Positions 57,911 to 64,000 of a stretch of DNA of 64,000 nt are shown here, piece after piece. The notes under the pieces are model-generated. The model did no database searches. It saw nothing but the letters and a program-made list of their open reading frames with translations, and had not been told where the DNA came from. The first letter of the stretch is position 1, and each line of letters starts with the position of its first letter. Source of the stretch: Lutibacter sp. B1 (GTDB lineage: Bacteria > Bacteroidota > Bacteroidia > Flavobacteriales > Flavobacteriaceae); the NCBI RefSeq assembly GCF_012524075.1, contig NZ_JAAZUI010000002.1, positions 1 through 64,000 on the forward strand. Direction: 5' to 3'. Made by a program: the position numbers and the translations under genes.

Positions 57911-60298
57911 ATGCTAAAAAGCCATATTAAAATAGCCTGGAGAAATCTAAAATCAAATAAATTATATGCTATAATTAACATTTTTGGGCTATCCATAAGT
58001 TTTGCAGTTGTTGTGCTACTGTTTATGTTTATTATGTACGAGCGTAATTTTGATGCTGTTCATACCAATAAAGACAATGTATACAGAGTGTTATTACATA
58101 CTGACGGGGAAACCAGTAAAGAAACTTGGGCTAATGTTCCTGCAATTGTAGCTCCAACCATAAAACAAGAAATACCAGGTATTATTGAATCTGCGAGAAT
58201 ATTAAAACATAATTTTGGAGATACCGCTTCTATTAATGTAAATAATTTAAACTTCACAGAAAACTATTTATATTGGTGTGATAATGAGCTATTTAATATC
58301 TTTACTTTTGAATTTATAAAAGGTCAATTTCAAAACCCATTAACAAAACCTAATACCGTTGTCCTTTCAGAAAGTATTGCAAAAAAATATTTTGGAGATG
58401 ATAATCCTATAGGGCAAACCATTACCGTAGACAATTATAAAAAACTGGAAGTTACAGCAATTTATAAAAACCTCCCTAAAAATAACACATTAGATTGTGA
58501 ACTTATTGCTTCTTTTACTTCAACAAGTTTTGCGAAAGAAAAAGTATGGAGCAATGCAAGTTTTGAAACGTATTGTTTATTTAATCAAAAGGTAAATATA
58601 GAACAAGCTAATAATCAACTAGCTGCAATTTTAAATAAAAATATTCCTAAAATAGATCAATGGTTTTATTTATCATTTCAGCCCTTTAACAAAGTTCATT
58701 TGTATTCTGCACATATTTTAGATACATATACTTCAAGAATTGGTGACATTAAAGAAGTTAGAAATCTATCTTTATTAGCTATATTAATTCTGGTAATAGC
58801 TTGTATTAATTATGTAAACCTTGTAACTGCCAGATCACAAAAAAGAAATAAAGATGTAGGTATAAATAAAACCTTAGGAGCTACTTCAAAAAATATGAGA
58901 ATACGTTTCTTTATTGAAACGGCTATAATTGTATTTATTGCTTTAGCTACCGGGTTGGTACTTGCCATACTAACTATACCTTTATTTAATCAATTTGTTG
59001 AGCAAAATTTAGATATTTCAATTTTACACAATTTTAAATTTATTATAGGATTAATCACTGTTTTTATTGTAACAACATTATTTTCAGGAACATACCCTGC
59101 CTTGTATTTATCTAAATTTTCGCCCAAAGCTATTTTTAATCCTTCAACCAATCAAAGTAAAACAACAGTTTTTATTCGAAAAGGATTGGCAATATTTCAG
59201 TTCGCAGCATCTGTTATATTAATTATAAGTTCATTGGTTATTTATAAACAACTTAATTATATTCAAAATAAAAAATTAGGATTTAATCCGGAAGGTGTTG
59301 TTGCAATTTCTATAGCGGCAATTCAAAAAAATGATAAAAAAGAAACATTATTGAATGAATTCAAACAACTGAATGCTGTTGTATCAGTAGCTAAAGCTCA
59401 AGGTTTTCCGGGGAAAAGTGTAAGTGGTCGAACTTTGTCAAAGGATGAAAGTTCTGCTGAAGGTAGCTATATCCAAACAAATGCTGCCGATGAATCCATT
59501 GTAGATGTATTAAAATTGAAGATGTTAGCCGGAAGAATGCCCAATAGTAAAGTTAAAAATGATTCAATTATAGAAGTTGTTTTAAACAAAAAAGGAATCG
59601 ATTATTTAGGTTATTCTCCTGAAGAATCTATTGGCAAAAGAGTTTATACTCAAGTTGGAAATAACTCTTATATTGTAGGTGTTGTAGATAATTTTAATTT
59701 CTCTTCGCTTAGAGTTCCAATTGGCGCTTACGCTTTTCATAACACCCCATATAGAGAATCTAAGGATTTTTTATTAGTTCGTTATAAAACTAAAAACTTA
59801 TCTAAATTAATAAATCTATTTGAGCGTACCTTTAATAATACAATTCCCGATGTAGCTTTTGATTATGTTTTTTTGGATAAAACAGTGCAACAATTATACC
59901 ATCAGGAGTACAAAGTTGCAAGAATTATTATCTTCTTTTGTGGATTAGCTATCTTTTTATGCTGCTTAGGTCTATTTGCATTAGTTTCATATATGACAGA
60001 ACAACGAACAAAAGAAATTGGTATACGAAAAGTATTAGGAGCCACTTTAGTTGAATTAAACATATTATTATGTAAGGATTTTATCCTCTTGACTTTCATA
60101 GGGTTTTTAATTGCTACACCTATTGCTTGGTTTGGGTTAAATAGCTGGCTAAATGGATTTGCTTATAAAACTTCTTTAAGTTGGTGGTTATTTGTTTTAA
60201 GCGGTTTGGTAATGTTGTTTATAACACTAATTGTTGTTAGCTTTAGAACAATTGCCACTGCTAAGTCAAATCCTGCTAATAGTTTACAGACAGAATAA
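57911..60298 (+). CDS. MacB/FtsX-type ABC permease 2
   Basis: A 795-residue paralogue of the preceding gene, 2 bp after it, with the same order of span, periplasmic domain, FtsX core, periplasmic domain, FtsX core. Key FtsX sequences are NLVTARSQKRNKDVGINKTLGATSK in the first core and TEQRTKEIGIRKVLGATLVELN in the second. In contrast to permease 1, the first core has an altered GIRK motif (GINKTLGA). The near-zero gap suggests translational coupling and perhaps a heterodimer with permease 1. Substrate unknown. Confidence 0.93.
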   Translation: MLKSHIKIAWRNLKSNKLYAIINIFGLSISFAVVVLLFMFIMYERNFDAVHTNKDNVYRVLLHTDGETSKETWANVPAIVAPTIKQEIPGIIESARILKHNFGDTASINVNNLNFTENYLYWCDNELFNIFTFEFIKGQFQNPLTKPNTVVLSESIAKKYFGDDNPIGQTITVDNYKKLEVTAIYKNLPKNNTLDCELIASFTSTSFAKEKVWSNASFETYCLFNQKVNIEQANNQLAAILNKNIPKIDQWFYLSFQPFNKVHLYSAHILDTYTSRIGDIKEVRNLSLLAILILVIACINYVNLVTARSQKRNKDVGINKTLGATSKNMRIRFFIETAIIVFIALATGLVLAILTIPLFNQFVEQNLDISILHNFKFIIGLITVFIVTTLFSGTYPALYLSKFSPKAIFNPSTNQSKTTVFIRKGLAIFQFAASVILIISSLVIYKQLNYIQNKKLGFNPEGVVAISIAAIQKNDKKETLLNEFKQLNAVVSVAKAQGFPGKSVSGRTLSKDESSAEGSYIQTNAADESIVDVLKLKMLAGRMPNSKVKNDSIIEVVLNKKGIDYLGYSPEESIGKRVYTQVGNNSYIVGVVDNFNFSSLRVPIGAYAFHNTPYRESKDFLLVRYKTKNLSKLINLFERTFNNTIPDVAFDYVFLDKTVQQLYHQEYKVARIIIFFCGLAIFLCCLGLFALVSYMTEQRTKEIGIRKVLGATLVELNILLCKDFILLTFIGFLIATPIAWFGLNSWLNGFAYKTSLSWWLFVLSGLVMLFITLIVVSFRTIATAKSNPANSLQTE

Positions 60299-60318
60299 AA
60301 ATTAAAAAATTAATCCTA

Positions 60319-62631
60319 ATGATATTCTTTAAAACCTATTTCAGGCATCTTTTAAAAAATAAATTATATACAACTGTAACAATATTAGGGTTTGCTATTT
60401 CATTAACATTTATTTTACTACTGAGTGTTTATATTAAAAATGAATTGTCTGTAGACAATTTTCAGATTAACAAAGATAGAATTTACCGTATAGAAAGTGA
60501 AAATGCACCTGATTTCTCAGGTCCTATAGCTGTAGATCTAAAAAATGCTTATCCAGACATTGAAGATTTTACCAGAGTTTATAATCAGGAAGGAATTATT
60601 ACAACTTTATCAGACCAAAAATTTAAACTAAATTATCTGGCTGTTGATGCTAGTTTTTTTAACATTTTCTCATACCCTTTAATTTCAGGAACTGCTTCTG
60701 AAGTTTTAAAAACAAAGAATAGTATTGTATTATCAGAGTCTTATGCTCGTAAGTTATTTGGATTACTATCTCCAATAGGTAAAAAAGTAGCCATAAATGA
60801 CAATAATACATTTATTGTAACAGGAATTATAAAGGATTTCCCTGAAAATACAATTTTTAAAAACCCAAATGCCTTAATAAATATTAAAGCAATGGCTGAT
60901 ATTACAGGGTTTAAAGAATTTCTTACAGAATATGGGTTTTGCTCTATGAACATTTACTTTCTGGAAAAAGAGAATGGCAACCTAATTTCTAAAACCCCTC
61001 AAATACTGGAAAATTTTAAAAAAGATTTTTGGCTTTACAAAGAGGGTTATGCAAAATCTTTAGTATTTACACCTTTAAAAGAAGTTTATTTTAGTTCTAA
61101 ATTAGGTGATGGAGTAAAAAGCAATAATAAAACCCTTATTATGGTACTATCAATAATTGTACTACTTATCTTATTCCTTGCTGTAGGCAATTATGTAAAT
61201 TTAACAGTAGCTCAAGCTACTTTTAGAAGTAAAGAAGTCGCTATTAAAAAACTTGTAGGAAGTACTAGAAATAAAATATTTATTCAATTTATTAAAGAAT
61301 CTTTACTATTATGTTTTATTGCTGTTCTTATAGCGATACTTTTTACCAAATTGGCTGAACCTGTCTTTAATTCGTTATTAAACACCAAATTAAACTTAAA
61401 CAACAATATAACCTTTATTAATGTTATTTTACTAATCGTTTTTTTTAGTATTATTGGTATAGTATCAGGTATTCTTCCTGCATTAAAAATATCTAGTTTT
61501 AAACCCATAGAAGTTGTAAAAGGTACTTTTCGTAAAAAATCTAAAGGTGTATATGGCAATATTTTTATTACATTTCAATATACAGTTACAATAGCTCTTT
61601 TAGCTTGTAGTTGGATTATTCTAAAACAAACTCATTTTTTGCAAAATTATGATGTAGGTTTTAATAAAAGTAACATTATTCTAATGCCGTATTTAAGTGA
61701 TTCGGATAAAAAAACTACTATAAAAAATGCTTTAGAACAAGTTCCTGGAGTTCAAGAAGTATCTTTTACTTGGGGAAGTCCTTTAGATGGAGGCAGTAAT
61801 CAGTCTTTTGAATATAATGGACAACATTTGAGTTTTCAGGAATTTAGAGTAGATTCTTCATTCTTTAATTTACTTGGTTTAAAAATAAACCCCACAGAAG
61901 TAGCGTATTCAAAAGAAGGAATATATCTAAATAAAACTGCATTAAAAATATTAGGATTAGATCCAACTCAAACAGCATTTCAAATAAACGATAAAAAACT
62001 TCCTGTTTTAGGAATTGTTGATGATTTCAATTTTAATGACTTAAGTAAATACATTGGTCCTTTAATGATTCACCAACAACTTGAAGACTCTTACGCAACT
62101 AATATTTTTATTAAAATTAATAACGAAAATCGTAGTGAGACTTTACAAAAAATCAAATCTACTTATACATCTTTAATTGATAATATTCCTTTTGAAATTT
62201 CTTTTGTCGACAAAATCATTAATAAATGGTATTTAAAAGAAGAAAAAACAGGAAAAATAATAGGGTATTTTACAGTTTTATCATTAATTATTTCATTTTT
62301 AGGTTTATTGGCTATATCAACTTTTTATATGCAACAAAGAAGAAAAGAGATAAGTATTAGAAAAGTTAATGGAGCAAAAACAATACAAATTCTCTCTCTT
62401 TTAAATAAAAACTTTTTAAAATGGATTGGTATTGCTTTTATAATAGCTGTTCCTATATCTTGGAGTTTAATGAGCAGATGGCTCGAGAACTTTGCTTATA
62501 AAATTACGCTTAATTGGCAAATTTTTGTTTTGGCAGGTTTATTAACTTTTCTTATTGCCCTACTTACAGTAAGTTGGCAAAGTTTTAGATTTACAACAAA
62601 AAAAACTATAGATTATTTAAGAGACGAATAA
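60319..62631 (+). CDS. MacB/FtsX-type ABC permease 3
   Basis: A 770-residue third paralogue, 20 bp after permease 2. It keeps the layout but is the most divergent so far: the first FtsX core reads NLTVAQATFRSKEVAIKKLVGSTRNKI and the second MQQRRKEISIRKVNGAKTIQIL. Sequence identity to the other two looks low outside the cores, so these are old paralogues, not a recent duplication. It shares the single upstream ATPase. Substrate unknown. Confidence 0.92.
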   Translation: MIFFKTYFRHLLKNKLYTTVTILGFAISLTFILLLSVYIKNELSVDNFQINKDRIYRIESENAPDFSGPIAVDLKNAYPDIEDFTRVYNQEGIITTLSDQKFKLNYLAVDASFFNIFSYPLISGTASEVLKTKNSIVLSESYARKLFGLLSPIGKKVAINDNNTFIVTGIIKDFPENTIFKNPNALINIKAMADITGFKEFLTEYGFCSMNIYFLEKENGNLISKTPQILENFKKDFWLYKEGYAKSLVFTPLKEVYFSSKLGDGVKSNNKTLIMVLSIIVLLILFLAVGNYVNLTVAQATFRSKEVAIKKLVGSTRNKIFIQFIKESLLLCFIAVLIAILFTKLAEPVFNSLLNTKLNLNNNITFINVILLIVFFSIIGIVSGILPALKISSFKPIEVVKGTFRKKSKGVYGNIFITFQYTVTIALLACSWIILKQTHFLQNYDVGFNKSNIILMPYLSDSDKKTTIKNALEQVPGVQEVSFTWGSPLDGGSNQSFEYNGQHLSFQEFRVDSSFFNLLGLKINPTEVAYSKEGIYLNKTALKILGLDPTQTAFQINDKKLPVLGIVDDFNFNDLSKYIGPLMIHQQLEDSYATNIFIKINNENRSETLQKIKSTYTSLIDNIPFEISFVDKIINKWYLKEEKTGKIIGYFTVLSLIISFLGLLAISTFYMQQRRKEISIRKVNGAKTIQILSLLNKNFLKWIGIAFIIAVPISWSLMSRWLENFAYKITLNWQIFVLAGLLTFLIALLTVSWQSFRFTTKKTIDYLRDE

Positions 62632-62650
62632 ACAATATAAGGTTTAAACT

Positions 62651-64000
62651 ATGAAAACTATTTTTTTTAAACTCGCTTTTCGAAATATTCTAAAAAACAA
62701 GATAAGTTCGACCATAAATATTGTTGGCTTTTCAATTGGGATCGCTGCTTGTTTATTTATTTTTCTATTTGTAAAATATGAAACCGGTTTTGACTCATTT
62801 TATCCAAATAGTGAAAAAATGTACCGTATTGTTAGTTCTACTAAAACTATTAATACTATTTCAAAATCGGGTTTTGTTTGGTTTCCTATAGCAAAAGATT
62901 TAAAAAATGAAGTTCCCGGAATTGATGATTTTTGTCGAATTTCAAAAGAGAATCCAACAAAATGTTTTATTGAAAATCAACTTTGGGAAATTGAAAAATT
63001 ACGCTATGCAGATGCAAATTTTTTTCAATTTTTCAATTTCAAATTATTAGTAGGAAATCCTGAAACAGTTTTAAACAGTGCCGAAAAAATTGTATTAACT
63101 GAGGAAAAAGCAACGCAACTTTTTGGTGAAAATAATCCCATAGGAAAATCTATATTATTTGATCATACATTATTTACGGTTTCCGGTATTGCTGAAAACC
63201 CACCTTCAAATACGCACTTGGTTTTTGATGCTATTGTTTCTATAAAATATGTTGAACAAAGTGATTTATATTGGAAAAATTATGGTGGCGGTATTACGTT
63301 ATTATCGTATTTACAATTATCAGAAAATGTAACTCCAGATCAAATTGAAAAAGCATTCCCTGCTTTTTTCGACAGAAAAATAAATCAGCGTTGGAAAGAT
63401 ACAGGAATGTCACAATCTGCTACATTACAAAACATAAAAGAGGTGCATTTATCTGATGGTTCTATTGATTATGATTGCGCTTCAAACAGAAGTAAAAAAA
63501 GTATGTATATTATTATTTGCATTAACATACTTATTTTATTACTTGCCATAGTAAATTATATCATTTTATATACTGCTCAAAAAATAACAAAGACAAAAAA
63601 TACAGGAATACTTAAAATTTTTGGTGCAGGAAACTTCAGTTTAACAGCTCAAACATATATTGAAGTATGTATTATTACAACTACAGCTTCAGTACTAGGA
63701 ATCATTTTACTTTTGGTTGGAATACCATTTTTAAACACCTACCTTCAAAGTTCAATTTCTATTGGAGATAATAGTTATTCTGTTATTCTATTTCTAGCGT
63801 TCACTATTTTTATATTATCATTTTTAGTCACATACTTTTCAACTCAAAAACACTTCTTTTCAAAATCGATTGGACCCATAAGAAATACATTAATTGCAAA
63901 AAATCCTAAAAAAATAAAAGGCAACTTTTTGGTTTCTTTCCAATTTACAATAGTTATTATCTTGCTGATTGCTGTTTTTATTATTATGCGTCAAAACAGC
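62651..64000 (+). CDS. MacB/FtsX-type ABC permease 4 (cut by window edge)
   Basis: An open frame from ATG 62651 runs to the window end, 450 residues. It starts MKTIFFKLAFRNILKNKISS followed by a span (NIVGFSIGIAACLFIFLFV), a MacB-PCD periplasmic domain (about 45-275) and an FtsX core (about 280-425) in which the usual ExGxRKxLGA loop is changed to TKNTGILKIFGAGN. A further span is starting at the edge. It is 19 bp after permease 3 and belongs to the same operon. The degenerate cytoplasmic loop may mean weak or altered contact with the ATPase. Its 3' part is outside the window. Confidence 0.88.
   Translation, partial: MKTIFFKLAFRNILKNKISSTINIVGFSIGIAACLFIFLFVKYETGFDSFYPNSEKMYRIVSSTKTINTISKSGFVWFPIAKDLKNEVPGIDDFCRISKENPTKCFIENQLWEIEKLRYADANFFQFFNFKLLVGNPETVLNSAEKIVLTEEKATQLFGENNPIGKSILFDHTLFTVSGIAENPPSNTHLVFDAIVSIKYVEQSDLYWKNYGGGITLLSYLQLSENVTPDQIEKAFPAFFDRKINQRWKDTGMSQSATLQNIKEVHLSDGSIDYDCASNRSKKSMYIIICINILILLLAIVNYIILYTAQKITKTKNTGILKIFGAGNFSLTAQTYIEVCIITTTASVLGIILLLVGIPFLNTYLQSSISIGDNSYSVILFLAFTIFILSFLVTYFSTQKHFFSKSIGPIRNTLIAKNPKKIKGNFLVSFQFTIVIILLIAVFIIMRQNS

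Noticed and set aside
55551-64000. Recent tandem duplication of one permease gene
   Set aside because: The four proteins share layout, but periplasmic domains and coupling loops differ widely, so no long DNA repeat is present.

Overview
The window looks like a chromosomal segment of an AT-rich Bacteroidota bacterium, most likely a flavobacterium. The evidence is a SusC/SusD pair, a hybrid two-component regulator, a type IX secretion tail, many SPII lipoproteins, TAnnTTTG-type -7 promoter elements and a Nudix-type AraR regulator. No taxon can be fixed from the sequence alone. Apart from the last 15 kb, almost everything serves one purpose: capturing and dismantling a galactose/arabinose/uronic-acid polysaccharide. 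The enzyme set fits a type II arabinogalactan (arabinogalactan-protein-like glycan) best. This target is inference from the families present.

Region 1 (1-5327): the first codons of galactokinase (minus strand, cut by the window edge), a DUF4861 lipoprotein, a LacI-family regulator, a BNR_4 beta-propeller lyase-like enzyme and a GH88 unsaturated glucuronyl hydrolase. Three copies of a palindrome with the core AATCGATTAC sit in the three promoter regions. Two of them overlap near-consensus Bacteroidota promoters at the same phase, so this is a self-contained LacI regulon for releasing uronic acid and using galactose.

Region 2 (5425-35602): a 1400-residue hybrid two-component sensor/regulator, then a long plus-strand enzyme cluster. 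It holds GH2 beta-galactosidase, SusC, SusD, a PKD surface glycan-binding lipoprotein, a strong intrinsic terminator, a T9SS-secreted GH128-like enzyme with an unusual crystallin/FN3/LamG architecture, a second binding lipoprotein, GH16, GH35, a GH43_24-like exo-beta-1,3-galactanase, a tandem double GH43, a DUF2264 (GH154-like) protein and GH97. A perfect 11-bp-stem terminator closes the region and separates it from the converging arabinose genes.

Region 3 (35672-48950): a minus-strand arabinose block, running from GH27, GH127 and GH51 (three exo-acting lipoprotein/secreted enzymes that free alpha-galactose or arabinose) into araB, araD, araA, a lipoprotein aldose 1-epimerase and a sodium/sugar symporter. 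The divergent Nudix AraR-like regulator has a 20-bp perfect inverted repeat over its own promoter, and further palindromes lie before araB and GH27.

Region 4 (49185-64000): an NtrB/NtrC-like two-component pair divergent from an export operon of TolC, a HlyD-like adaptor, a MacB/LolD-type ATPase and at least four large MacB/FtsX-type permeases (the last runs off the window). A -24/-12-like promoter and an upstream palindrome lie in the divergent gap, which suggests sigma-54 enhancer control of the export operon.

No tRNA, rRNA, CRISPR array, insertion sequence or prophage was seen.
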